This document shows, one piece after another, positions 1 through 8,542 of a stretch of 64,000 bases of DNA. The stretch is taken from NCBI GenBank assembly GCA_017416855.1, contig JAFQAZ010000010.1:1-64000 (forward strand), read 5' to 3'. This stretch comes from Clostridia bacterium. GTDB taxonomy: Bacteria > Bacillota > Clostridia > UBA1381 > UBA9506. The translations under genes and the position numbers were made by a program. Under the pieces are notes generated by a model. It was given only the letters and a program-made list of their open reading frames with translations, did no database searches and was not told where the DNA came from. Position 1 is the first letter of the stretch; every line of letters starts with the position of its first letter.

Positions 1-11
1 CGAGAATCGAG

Positions 12-109
12 AAAGAACTTCGACTATACATAATAAGGAAGTTCTTTTGCGGTTGTAACCACCCGACAAAAGAACGGCTGGATTAAGCGCATTCTATTTT
101 ATAGAATGC
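12..109 (+). other. Leader-like region with alternative stem-loops
   Basis: Positions 12-21 can pair with 38-47, while 41-49 can pair with 67-75; the two helices share 41-47 and so exclude each other. A further hairpin lies at 89-109 (9-bp stem, 3-nt loop). The arrangement resembles a switchable leader upstream of the small gene at 220, but I recognise no riboswitch or T-box core, and the window edge hides what lies upstream. Pairing is read by eye; the function is inference. Confidence 0.3.
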
Positions 110-147
110 CTTACTCCATGCCTCCCCCGCACCCCTTAAAACGACAC

Positions 148-162
148 AGGGGCTTCGCCCCT
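148..162. repeat. Short GC-rich palindrome
   Basis: A 6-bp stem with a TTC loop (AGGGGC-TTC-GCCCCT) stands out in an AT-rich intergenic stretch and is followed by a GC-rich tail to about 190. It looks like a dispersed intergenic palindrome rather than a terminator, because no U-tract follows. No second copy is seen in this window. Confidence 0.35.
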
Positions 163-219
163 GGACCCCATGTTTGCCGGTAGGCAGGGGAGTTTTATAA
201 ATTAAAGGAGGTGATTTAA

Positions 220-357
220 TTGGAGAGTAAGTTAAAAGAAATATCGGAACGATATGACATAGATTTTTTGGAGCTTAAGAGTATGGATATTACCGGTCAG
301 TTGGATATTATTGAATTTTATGCATATTTGCTGACGAAACAAAACAAAGAAAAATAG
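220..357 (+). CDS. Small hypothetical protein, 45 aa
   Basis: An open frame of 45 codons starts at TTG (220) behind a near-perfect ribosome binding site, AAAGGAGGTGA at 204-214, with 5 nt spacing, and ends at TAG (355-357) just before a strong terminator. The product begins MESKLKEISE, is charged, has no cysteine, signal peptide or membrane segment, and is probably helical. I do not recognise a family. The strong RBS plus dedicated terminator argue that it is a real monocistronic gene; the promoter is not obvious. Confidence 0.6.
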   Translation: MESKLKEISERYDIDFLELKSMDITGQLDIIEFYAYLLTKQNKEK

Positions 358-370
358 AAAAGAATTTTAA

Positions 371-420
371 AGGTAAAAGAGCCGGATTTAAAAAATCCGG
401 CTCTTTTACCTTATTTTTTA
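371..420 (+). terminator. Rho-independent terminator
   Basis: A 19-bp stem (371-389 with 393-411) with a 3-nt loop is followed by a T-rich tract. It ends the 45-codon gene and separates it from the ddl promoter. Confidence 0.85.
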
Positions 421-452
421 TGTTAAATTTCTTTGACATTTCGAAAAATGTA

Positions 453-481
453 TTGAAATCATCTTGATTTCATAGTATTAT
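453..481 (+). promoter_or_regulatory. SigA-type promoter for the ddl operon
   Basis: TTGAAA at 453-458 and TATTAT at 476-481 are separated by 17 bp, upstream of ddl. A second TTGACA (433-438) lacks a well-spaced -10. Confidence 0.55.
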
Positions 482-521
482 ATATTGTATAGTAGTATAC
501 TTATATGCGAAATAAGGAAGG

Positions 522-1622
522 ATGGAAAAATTTTCCTTTCTCCTGCGAGACGGAATGATTAGGAGGCTGATTGCAACGAAACAGACAGTTTGTGTATTAT
601 TCGGCGGCAACTCATCTGAACATGAGATATCCTGCCTTTCGGCAGCTAATGTATTAAATCAGATTGACCGTGACCGGTTTGATGTGTTAACAGTGGGCAT
701 TACGAAAAGCGGAAGTTGGTTTTTAACCGAAGCCACAACAGAAGAAATCAAGTGTGGCGATTGGGAAGGAAAGCGCAACAAAACCTGTGTGCTTTCAGTT
801 GATCCCAAGCATCACGGGTTATTGGTGTTTAACAAAAACGGTGATGTTTCCGTGACCTATGTTGATGTTGTTTTCCCTGTTCTTCACGGCAAAAACGGTG
901 AAGACGGAACGGTGCAGGGGCTGTTTGAGCTGGCCGGCATTCCCTATGTGGGTCCCGGGGTGTTAGGCTCAAGCCTTTGTATGGATAAGGTGATGACTAA
1001 GGAAGTGCTTTCCAAAGCGGGTATTGCTGTGACAGAGGGTTTCTTTGTCTGGCAGCAGTATGATGAAACAGAAGTACATAATAAAATTGAAACTACCATT
1101 GGTTATCCCGTTGTGGTGAAGCCCTCCCGTGCAGGGTCTTCTGTCGGTGTGACTTTCGTGACTGACCAAAAGGCTCTGAACAAAGCCTTGCAGGCGGCAG
1201 CAAAAGAAGATGAAAAAATCTTGATTGAGCGAGCAGTAGATGCCCGCGAAATTGAGTGCGCTGTGTTGGGAACAACCCAGTATCCCCAGGCCTCTTGTTT
1301 AGGTGAAATTGTGAATGACGGTATGTATGACTATGATTCAAAATATATCAATGGAACAGCGGGTCTGGTGATTCCGGCGGAACTGGATGAAAAGACAACG
1401 GAAACCATCCGCGCCTTAGCTTGTCGGGCCTTCGCCGCTACCGATTGCCGCGGCCTTGCCCGGGTAGACTTTTTTGTGGATAAACAGTCGGGTGCCATTT
1501 TGCTGAATGAAATCAACACTCTGCCGGGCTTTACCAACATCAGTATGTATCCTATGCTGTGGCAGGAATCCGGTATTTCTTATCAGAATTTAATTACACG
1601 GCTCATTGACCTGGCGCAATAA
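522..1622 (+). CDS. ddl: D-alanine--D-alanine ligase
   Basis: This ATP-grasp enzyme joins two D-alanines for the peptidoglycan stem peptide in the cytoplasm. The N-domain motif VCVLFGGNSSEHEISCLS, the central GYPVVVKPSRAGSSVGV (ATP-binding lysine and Ser loop) and the C-terminal LLNEINTLPGFTNISMYP (metal-binding Glu/Asn) are all present, and the length is normal. The start is uncertain. ATG 522 has its Shine-Dalgarno-like AAGGAAGG directly abutting it and adds about 18 residues before the usual family N-terminus, while AGGAGG at 561-566 sits in front of codon ATT 570, where homologues usually begin. It is first in a cell-wall operon with murI (18-nt gap), matching D-Ala/D-Glu supply. Confidence 0.93.
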   Translation: MEKFSFLLRDGMIRRLIATKQTVCVLFGGNSSEHEISCLSAANVLNQIDRDRFDVLTVGITKSGSWFLTEATTEEIKCGDWEGKRNKTCVLSVDPKHHGLLVFNKNGDVSVTYVDVVFPVLHGKNGEDGTVQGLFELAGIPYVGPGVLGSSLCMDKVMTKEVLSKAGIAVTEGFFVWQQYDETEVHNKIETTIGYPVVVKPSRAGSSVGVTFVTDQKALNKALQAAAKEDEKILIERAVDAREIECAVLGTTQYPQASCLGEIVNDGMYDYDSKYINGTAGLVIPAELDEKTTETIRALACRAFAATDCRGLARVDFFVDKQSGAILLNEINTLPGFTNISMYPMLWQESGISYQNLITRLIDLAQ

Positions 1623-1640
1623 ACCATTGGGAGGCAGAAT

Positions 1641-2468
1641 ATGGATAACAGAAGGATTGGTCTGTTTGATTCCGGTTTGGGCGGTTTGACGGTGATGAAG
1701 GAACTGATGGAACTGTTGCCGGATGAATCCATTGTATATTTCGGTGATACGGGCCGTATTCCCTACGGAAGCAAATCAGTGGAAACAGTTATTAAATATA
1801 CGAAAAGTGATATTAAGTTTTTGCAGACGTTTGAACCGAAAACCATTATAGCGGCTTGTGGAACGGCTAGTGCCATTGCTCTGCCTCAGCTGGAAGGGCA
1901 GTATAATATTCCGGTGATTGGTGTGTTGGGTGCAGCGGCCCGTGCGGCTGTGAAAGCAACGAGGAACGGCCGCGTTGGGGTTATCGGAACGGCGGGAACC
2001 GTCCGCTCGGATGCGTACCGCAGGGTTATGGAGCAAACAGAACCGGAAATTCAAACGGTTTCGGTGGCTTGCCCCTTGTTCGTGCCCTTGGTGGAAAACG
2101 GATTTGCAGAGAAAGAAGCTGCTTATCTGATTGCAAAAGAATATTTAGAGCCGATTAAAACGAGTGGTGCCGATACATTGATTTTAGGTTGTACCCATTA
2201 TCCCTTGCTGAAGAAAGTGATTTCTGAGATTATGGGAGATCAGGTTACATTAATTAATCCCGGTTTTGCGGCAGCGAAGGAAATTAAAGAAGAGCTTATC
2301 GCAAAGGATATGCTGGCTACACAAACACCGGAGGATCAATATCGGTTTTATGTCAGCGATGATCCGGGAGAATTTACCCATCTGGGATCAATATTTTTAG
2401 AAAAATCCATTAACGGTATGATTGGCCGGGTGGATATTGAACAGTATACAGAGGCGCTGGCCTTATAA
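1641..2468 (+). CDS. murI: Glutamate racemase
   Basis: Cofactor-independent racemase making D-glutamate for peptidoglycan. The N-terminal GLFDSGLGGLTV motif carries the Asp/Ser pair. The two catalytic cysteines are in AACGTASA (about residue 73) and LGCTHYPLL (about residue 184), followed by the conserved Thr-His. Length of 275 residues is typical. ATG 1641 follows GGGAGG with good spacing. It lies between ddl and the DUF1934 gene in the same orientation with short gaps, so co-transcription is likely. Confidence 0.96.
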   Translation: MDNRRIGLFDSGLGGLTVMKELMELLPDESIVYFGDTGRIPYGSKSVETVIKYTKSDIKFLQTFEPKTIIAACGTASAIALPQLEGQYNIPVIGVLGAAARAAVKATRNGRVGVIGTAGTVRSDAYRRVMEQTEPEIQTVSVACPLFVPLVENGFAEKEAAYLIAKEYLEPIKTSGADTLILGCTHYPLLKKVISEIMGDQVTLINPGFAAAKEIKEELIAKDMLATQTPEDQYRFYVSDDPGEFTHLGSIFLEKSINGMIGRVDIEQYTEALAL

Positions 2469-2493
2469 ATATTTAGGTTAAGGATTGAAAGCT

Positions 2494-2925
2494 ATGGAAA
2501 CAAATGCAGTCATTACCCTGGTGGGACGACAGAATATTGATGGTGAAAATGACCAATATGAGCTGACAACGATGGGGCGCTATACCCAGAAAGGTGACAA
2601 ATATTACATCAGCTATGAGGGCAGTGAACTGACGGGGTATGAGAATACCACCACCACAGTTAAAATCAAAGATGGCTATGTATCGATGATTCGCTTTGGT
2701 AAAACATCCACCCAGATGATTTTTGAAAAAGAGAAAAAGTATGTGGGGATTTATGAAACGCCCTTCGGAAACCTGTCCGTAGGCGTTACAACAAACAGTA
2801 TGACAGTGAATGTTGATGAAAATGGTGGCGAGGTTGATCTGGATTATACCATAGAGTTAAACAACAGCGTACCCACTCATAACGGATTACATTTAAAAAT
2901 CAGGAAAGTAGGGAATCAGGAGTGA
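2494..2925 (+). CDS. DUF1934 (YwiB-like) beta-barrel protein
   Basis: A 143-residue all-beta protein of the DUF1934 family, the lipocalin-like YwiB type that commonly sits directly before argS in Firmicutes. The function of the family is unknown. I chose ATG 2494 because AAGGA lies 9 nt upstream; the alternative TTG at 2485 would have its RBS touching the start. The sequence is rich in alternating beta-strand patterns and has no signal peptide. Its stop codon overlaps the argS start, implying translational coupling. Confidence 0.8.
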   Translation: METNAVITLVGRQNIDGENDQYELTTMGRYTQKGDKYYISYEGSELTGYENTTTTVKIKDGYVSMIRFGKTSTQMIFEKEKKYVGIYETPFGNLSVGVTTNSMTVNVDENGGEVDLDYTIELNNSVPTHNGLHLKIRKVGNQE

Positions 2926-4613
2926 CGATTTACGAAAAGACAAAAACAACTATTAAAGAACGAATTGAGGAGGCTCTTTTAAAGGCAAAAGAACAGGGAG
3001 AGCTTACCTTTGAAACCGTGCCCGATTATGTGATTGAAGAACCCAGAGAAAAAGAGCACGGCGATTTTGCCACCAATGCGGCAATGCTCTTGGCTAAACA
3101 GGCGAAAAAACCGCCCCGTGCTATTGCAGAAAGCATTGTGAAAAATCTTTCTACAGAAGGTACATACATTCAGGGTGTTGAAGTAGCCGGTGCTGGCTTT
3201 GTGAACTTTCGCTTAGACCCTGCTTACATCCGTGAGATTCTGGCAGTAGCAGAGCAGGAAGGAGACCGTTTTGGTCGCATTAATATTGGTGAGGGCAAAA
3301 AGGTTATGGTAGAGTTTGTCAGCGCCAACCCCACGGGCCCTATGCATATGGGAAATGCTCGTGGCGGTGCATTGGGTGACTGTCTGGCCAGTGTGTTAGA
3401 CTGGGCAGGCTATGATGTAACCCGTGAATTCTATGTAAATGATGCCGGCAATCAGATTGAGAAATTTGGTAAATCATTAGAAGCACGATATATTCAGATT
3501 TTAAAGGGAGAAGATGCGGTAGAATTTCCTGAAGACGGTTATCATGGTGAAGATATTCGTGTGCGTGCACAGGAATATATCGATGCCTTTGGCAACGGAC
3601 TGTTAGAACAGGATTCTGAGAGCCGCAAAAAAGCTTTGGTTGCCTTTTCACTGGAAAAGAATGTGGATGACTTAAAAGCAGATCTGGAAAAATACAGAAT
3701 TTATTATGACGTTTGGTTCCGTGAAAGCGTACTCCACGAAAACGGCGAAGCAAGAAAGATTGTAAAAGAACTGCAAGATCGTGGCTATGCCTACGAAAAA
3801 GAAGGCGCCGTCTGGTTCCGTGCCACCGATTTCGGTGAAGAAAAGGATGAAGTGCTGGTTCGTCAGAACGGGTTTTTGACCTATTATGCTGTAGATATTG
3901 CGTACCATAAAAATAAGTTTGTTGACCGTGGTTTTGATACGGTTATCAATATCTGGGGTGCTGACCATCATGGCCACGTGGCCCGCTTAAAGGGTGCTTT
4001 GGCAGCTCTTGGCATTGAACCGGAACGTTTGGAAATCATTTTAATGCAGCTTGTTCGTCTGGTTTCCGGCGGCGAGGTTGTTCGTATGTCCAAAAGAACC
4101 GGTAAATCCATTACCTTAAAGGACTTACTGGAGGAAACCAGCATTGATGCGGCACGTTTCTTCTTTAATATGCGTCAGGCAAACAGTCATTTTGACTTTG
4201 ACTTGGACTTAGCGGTGGAGCAGTCCAATGAAAACCCTGTATTTTATGTGCAGTATGCACACGCCCGTATTTGCAGCATTCTCCGTCTGTTAAAAGAGCA
4301 GGGAACCGCTGTGAAACCGGTGAGTGAAATCAATACGACAAGACTTGACGCTGAGCAGGAAATTGCCTTGATGAAAAAACTGGCTGATTTCCCCGAAACC
4401 ATCCGTCAGGCGGCAGAAATGCGTGAACCCAGCCTGCTGACCCGTTATGCAATGGATTTGGCGGCTGCCTTCCACGGTTTTTATGCAGCCTGCAAGGTAA
4501 ACAGCGAGGATAAGGAACTGACAGATGCCCGCCTGAAACTGTGTGACACGGTTCGCATTGCCCTGGGCAATGTGCTGACCCTGTTATCCATTTCAGCACC
4601 GGAGCAAATGTAA
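2922..4613 (+). CDS. argS: Arginine--tRNA ligase
   Basis: Class I aminoacyl-tRNA synthetase charging tRNA-Arg. It has the N-terminal Arg-tRNA-synthetase domain (about 1-90), the HIGH-type motif in SANPTGPMHMGNARGG (about residue 135), the MSKR-type signature in VVRMSKRTGKSITL and a C-terminal DALR anticodon-binding domain. The GTG start overlaps the preceding TGA (GTGA), with GGGAATCAGGA upstream. Length of 563 residues is normal. It forms the last clearly coupled gene of the ddl-murI-DUF1934-argS run; S41 follows after 46 nt. Confidence 0.96.
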   Translation: MTIYEKTKTTIKERIEEALLKAKEQGELTFETVPDYVIEEPREKEHGDFATNAAMLLAKQAKKPPRAIAESIVKNLSTEGTYIQGVEVAGAGFVNFRLDPAYIREILAVAEQEGDRFGRINIGEGKKVMVEFVSANPTGPMHMGNARGGALGDCLASVLDWAGYDVTREFYVNDAGNQIEKFGKSLEARYIQILKGEDAVEFPEDGYHGEDIRVRAQEYIDAFGNGLLEQDSESRKKALVAFSLEKNVDDLKADLEKYRIYYDVWFRESVLHENGEARKIVKELQDRGYAYEKEGAVWFRATDFGEEKDEVLVRQNGFLTYYAVDIAYHKNKFVDRGFDTVINIWGADHHGHVARLKGALAALGIEPERLEIILMQLVRLVSGGEVVRMSKRTGKSITLKDLLEETSIDAARFFFNMRQANSHFDFDLDLAVEQSNENPVFYVQYAHARICSILRLLKEQGTAVKPVSEINTTRLDAEQEIALMKKLADFPETIRQAAEMREPSLLTRYAMDLAAAFHGFYAACKVNSEDKELTDARLKLCDTVRIALGNVLTLLSISAPEQM

Positions 4614-4659
4614 CTGTTTGTTAAGCAACAGACAGTTCAATGTAATGGAGGAAAAAACA

Positions 4660-6108
4660 ATGAAACGAATGAAAAGAATATTGGCTTGTCTGTTAGCAAT
4701 GATTATGCTGATTGGCTGTCAGAGTGTTATGGCTGAAGAACAGACAGGCACTTTTGAAGCATTCTATTTTGACTATGTTTATGACACATTGATTCAAAAC
4801 TTTAAATTTGAAGCCAACACCGAAGATATGGTTAAGGCCATTGTCACCACTGTGCTCAACAAGCATCCTGAAATGCTGGAAGAGCTGATTGATGTGAGTT
4901 CAGACTACTTTGATAAGCACACAGATTATATGTCCAAAAAAGAGTCTGAAGGCTTTAAACAGGCATTTAATGCCGAATATGTTGGTATTGGAATTTCAGT
5001 TGTTCGCGTTCAGGGCACCGTGGAAGTGGAATCGGTGTTTACCGGCGGTCCGGCAGATAAAGCCGGCATTCAGGTGGGAGACCGCTTTTTGCAGGTAGAT
5101 GGCGTTGATGTATCTGAATGTACGGTGAATGAACTGGTTGAACGGGTGCGCGGTGAAGCAGGCAGCAGCGTGCGCCTGACGTTAGGCCGCGGTGATGAGA
5201 TTGTAGAGGTAACGGTTACCCGTTCTGCTGTGCAGCAGAACTCTGTTGCCTATAAGGAACTGGAAAAGGGCCTTGGATATTTATATATTTCTGTGTTTAA
5301 CAGCTCCACACCTGCCGGTGTGAAAGAAGCAGATGCATTCTTTAAATTAAGAGGCATCAGCAAGGTGATTATTGACCTGCGTGACAATCCCGGCGGCGAT
5401 GTGTACAGTGTGGTGGAATCCTTAGGTTATTTTGTGCCTCAGGGTAAAACGGTGGTCAGCTTTGACTATAGAATTAAGGAACGGAATTCATCCCTGCGTA
5501 GTGTGGGGGACGTGAAAAAAAGCTCCGGCTATAAACTGGCCGTTCTGATTGATGGTGGTTCAGCCAGCGGCGCAGAACTGTTTGCCGGCAACATCCGTGA
5601 CTATAAGCTGGGCAAATTAATCGGCAGTCGTACATACGGCAAAGGCACTATGCAGGAAATGTTAAACCTTCTGGATAATGGCGAATACACCTTGGGTAAC
5701 ATTAAACTGACAACGGCAGAATTTATTTTGCCGGGTGGCGATAAAATTCACGGCGTGGGTATTCAACCGGATATTTACGTTGTGAATCGTATAGTTTCTT
5801 TAAATACAGACAATATGGAGTCTATGGAATTTGGTCTGAATTTACAGGAAGGGGACAGTGGTAAAGCTGTTCTGGCAGTCAAACAGCGTTTTGATGCTCT
5901 TGGCTATGATGTGGGTGAGGTGAATGAACAGTATGACCACAATCTCACATTGGCGGTAAAAACCTTCCAGGAAGCGGCAGGATTGCCGAAAAACGGCATT
6001 ATGGATATGGATACGGAAACGCTGTTATCCAGCGTGATCAGTGAAGCCCGCGTTTTGATGGATGATCAGCTGGAACGGGCTATTGAATATATGAAAACGG
6101 GTAAATAA
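4660..6108 (+). CDS. S41 C-terminal processing protease with PDZ and peptidoglycan-binding domains
   Basis: Exported or lipid-anchored CtpA-type serine protease. The signal segment (1-25) contains LIGC, a plausible lipobox, and also VMA-EE, a possible type I site. A PDZ domain follows (about 100-180), then the S41 core with Ser303 in GGSASGAEL and Lys328 in RTYGKGT; the 25-residue spacing is that of known Ser/Lys dyads. The C-terminal 80 residues (LQEGDSGKAVLAVKQRFDALGY...) form a peptidoglycan-binding type 1 domain. ATG 4660 has GGAGGAA upstream; an earlier in-frame TTG at 4618 lacks an RBS. It probably trims wall-associated proteins and pairs with the M23 hydrolase downstream. Confidence 0.9.
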   Translation: MKRMKRILACLLAMIMLIGCQSVMAEEQTGTFEAFYFDYVYDTLIQNFKFEANTEDMVKAIVTTVLNKHPEMLEELIDVSSDYFDKHTDYMSKKESEGFKQAFNAEYVGIGISVVRVQGTVEVESVFTGGPADKAGIQVGDRFLQVDGVDVSECTVNELVERVRGEAGSSVRLTLGRGDEIVEVTVTRSAVQQNSVAYKELEKGLGYLYISVFNSSTPAGVKEADAFFKLRGISKVIIDLRDNPGGDVYSVVESLGYFVPQGKTVVSFDYRIKERNSSLRSVGDVKKSSGYKLAVLIDGGSASGAELFAGNIRDYKLGKLIGSRTYGKGTMQEMLNLLDNGEYTLGNIKLTTAEFILPGGDKIHGVGIQPDIYVVNRIVSLNTDNMESMEFGLNLQEGDSGKAVLAVKQRFDALGYDVGEVNEQYDHNLTLAVKTFQEAAGLPKNGIMDMDTETLLSSVISEARVLMDDQLERAIEYMKTGK

Positions 6109-6141
6109 AGCAAAAGAAAACCGTTATAACGGAGGGATTCT

Positions 6142-7311
6142 ATGAAAAATACAAAAAAACTGATTTCTTTCCTGCTTGCAGGTGCTATGTTCTTGGGAAC
6201 ATCCTCTCTTTTGAGTGGAACAGAGCAAGCTTTTGGTGCCTCTTCTGTACAGGACAGACTGAATCAGGCGACAAAGAATAAAAAAGCCGCGCAAGAGGCC
6301 CGCAATGCTTCAAAAGAGCAGTTAAAAGGGGCAATGGCGCAGGTAACGAAACTGGATAATGAACTGGAAATCATTAATGCGGAGCTTTCTGCCATTGATG
6401 ACATTATCAGGGAAGCCGATGAAAAAATTGCGGCAAAGGAAGCAGAAATTGCTGATTATGAAAAGCGCATAGCAGAACAGGATGAGTCCTTCCGTTCAAG
6501 ACTTCGCGTTATGGATGAGACCGGAACCACAGACTATATTGATCTTTTGCTTAATGCTGACAGCCTTTCTGATTTTGTGGACCGTGTGGAAACCATCCGC
6601 GAAATAACGGAGTTCGACCAAGGCATTATTAATGAGATGAAGACACTCAAGAAGGGTGTTGAAGATAGTAAGAATGAAGTGCTGGCATATCGTAATGAAC
6701 AGCAGGAAGCCAGAGATTTAGTCAAGTCCAAGCAGAATGAGGCTAATGCTAAACTGGCAGAAAAACAAAGCTATGTGAAGTCTCTGGAAAAAGATATTGC
6801 AAAATATGATCAGCTGTACGAAGCGGCTCGCCGTGAGGAAGACAGCTTAAAGAGAAGCATAGCCAGCTCCTCCTCACGCGGTACAGTTAATTCCGGACAG
6901 AATCGTATTATCTATTCCGGTGGTGTGTTCTGCTGGCCGGCACCCAGTTATACCTATATTTCATCGCCGTTCGGGTATCGAATTCATCCTGTGTACGGCA
7001 CAAAAAAATATCATTCGGGTCTGGACCTGGCGGCACCCGGCGGTTCGCCCATCCTGGCGGCGGCAAATGGTACGGTTAAGTTCTCCGGCTGGAATGGCGG
7101 ATACGGCTATTGCGTGATTATCGATCACGGCAATGGTATTCAGACTCTCTACGGTCACTCCAGCAAGCTGTTGGTCTCTGCCGGACAGAGCGTAACCCGT
7201 GGTCAAACAATTGCATTAGTCGGTACAACCGGTACATCAACCGGTAACCATTTGCATTTTGAAGTGCTAAATAACGGTTCGCCAACGGATCCGATGCCGT
7301 ATCTTAAGTAA
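6142..7311 (+). CDS. M23 murein hydrolase with N-terminal coiled coil (EnvC/CwlO-like)
   Basis: Secreted zinc endopeptidase, or activator, for peptidoglycan cross-links. A signal peptide (1-33) is followed by a long charged coiled coil (about 35-245), a Ser-rich linker, and a LytM/M23 domain. The zinc ligands are intact: His291 and Asp295 in YHSGLDL and His370-Leu-His372 in NHLHFE, so the enzyme should be catalytically active, unlike EnvC itself. ATG 6142 follows GGAGGG. Coiled-coil M23 proteins are usually held auto-inhibited and activated at the division site or by partner proteins. It sits between two S41 proteases in one orientation with 30-nt gaps. Confidence 0.93.
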   Translation: MKNTKKLISFLLAGAMFLGTSSLLSGTEQAFGASSVQDRLNQATKNKKAAQEARNASKEQLKGAMAQVTKLDNELEIINAELSAIDDIIREADEKIAAKEAEIADYEKRIAEQDESFRSRLRVMDETGTTDYIDLLLNADSLSDFVDRVETIREITEFDQGIINEMKTLKKGVEDSKNEVLAYRNEQQEARDLVKSKQNEANAKLAEKQSYVKSLEKDIAKYDQLYEAARREEDSLKRSIASSSSRGTVNSGQNRIIYSGGVFCWPAPSYTYISSPFGYRIHPVYGTKKYHSGLDLAAPGGSPILAAANGTVKFSGWNGGYGYCVIIDHGNGIQTLYGHSSKLLVSAGQSVTRGQTIALVGTTGTSTGNHLHFEVLNNGSPTDPMPYLK

Positions 7312-7340
7312 GAGTATAGATTTTAAAGCGAGGGATTGCT

Positions 7341-8513
7341 TTGTATAAATTAAGACATTTGGTGATTACGGCAATTTGCACGGCCATTATAACCGGTTGC
7401 TTATGTAATCTGGATATTTTTCTTCCTGGGGAGTATGCAAAAGGGGATACGGTTTCTTATGCCCGTAAAATTTTGCAGAATCATTATGTGGATCCCCTGA
7501 CAGACGAGCAGAAGACAAAAATGGATGATATGGCGATCAGCGGTATGGTGTACAGTCTGGGAGATCAGTACAGCCGCTATCTGAACGAAGAGGATATGAT
7601 GGCCTATCAGGAAGACAAAAAGGAAAGCTATGTAGGCATTGGTGTCAGCGTTAATTTTGATGTTGAGAATGACAGAATGATTGTTGTATCACCCTATGAT
7701 GGTTCGCCGGCACAAAAAGCAGGATTACTGCCCGGTGATGCTATTCTTGAAGTGGGTGGCACAAAAGTGACGATGGATTCTTATGATGCCGCCATTGAAT
7801 ACATTAAAAACGGTGCAGATGAAGAGATGTTGCTTCTGGTCAGCCGCGATGGAGAAACCTTTGAAGTGAAGGTGAAGCGTGAAGAGGTAAAACGTCAGTC
7901 GGTATCTTATAAAATGTATGCCGGTGGGATTGGCCGTATCCGTGTTTCTGAATTTATTCACAATACAACAGAAGAGTTTGCAAAAGCCCTTGATGAATTG
8001 CAGGCCAGCGGTATGAGAGGCCTGATTATTGACCTTCGCAATAATCCGGGCGGCTATGCAGATACTGTTTTGCAGATGACGGATATGCTTCTGCCGGAGG
8101 GTGTGATTGCCTATTTAGAGGATAGTCACGGTGAACGCCAGTATTTCCATTCAGATAAAGAATGTCTGGAAATGCCGATGGCAGTGCTGATTAACCAGGG
8201 AACGGCCAGCGCTTCGGAGCTTCTGGCCGGTAGTCTAAAGGCTCATGGATTGGCAACAGTTATCGGAGAAAAAAGCTATGGCAAGGCAGTCGGACAGTCG
8301 GTTTATCCTTTAACTGCAACAACAGCGTTATATTTAACGAACTCACGGTACTTTACACCTAATGGCGAATGTATTGATAAAGTTGGCATTACGCCGGATA
8401 TAGAAATTCCCCTTTCTATGGAATTGATGGGCAAAATTTCTTATTTGGAACCGGAGGAAGACCCTCAGCTGGCAAAAGCAATTGAGGTGTTAACCGATAA
8501 AGTGGGAGCGTAA
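7341..8513 (+). CDS. S41 C-terminal processing protease (CtpA/CtpB-like)
   Basis: A second membrane- or wall-attached tail-specific protease. An N-terminal hydrophobic segment (about 6-30) ends in ITGC, a possible lipobox or a membrane anchor. A PDZ domain (about 95-175) precedes the S41 core with Ser290 in GTASASELLAG and Lys315 in KSYGKAVG, spaced by 25 residues. Unlike the first S41 gene it has no peptidoglycan-binding domain. Start is TTG 7341 with GCGAGGGA upstream. The M23-S41 order with a 29-nt gap is common in Clostridia and suggests the protease processes or regulates the hydrolase. Confidence 0.92.
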   Translation: MYKLRHLVITAICTAIITGCLCNLDIFLPGEYAKGDTVSYARKILQNHYVDPLTDEQKTKMDDMAISGMVYSLGDQYSRYLNEEDMMAYQEDKKESYVGIGVSVNFDVENDRMIVVSPYDGSPAQKAGLLPGDAILEVGGTKVTMDSYDAAIEYIKNGADEEMLLLVSRDGETFEVKVKREEVKRQSVSYKMYAGGIGRIRVSEFIHNTTEEFAKALDELQASGMRGLIIDLRNNPGGYADTVLQMTDMLLPEGVIAYLEDSHGERQYFHSDKECLEMPMAVLINQGTASASELLAGSLKAHGLATVIGEKSYGKAVGQSVYPLTATTALYLTNSRYFTPNGECIDKVGITPDIEIPLSMELMGKISYLEPEEDPQLAKAIEVLTDKVGA

Positions 8514-8542
8514 CACAATTCTACAGAGGGGATGAAACGAAA

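Noticed and set aside
12-109. T-box or known riboswitch at the left edge
   Set aside because: No T-box motif, specifier loop or known riboswitch core is visible; reported only as switch-like pairing.
3340-3753. 137-codon open frame on the minus strand
   Set aside because: Entirely inside argS, composition is a His-rich antisense shadow, with no RBS.
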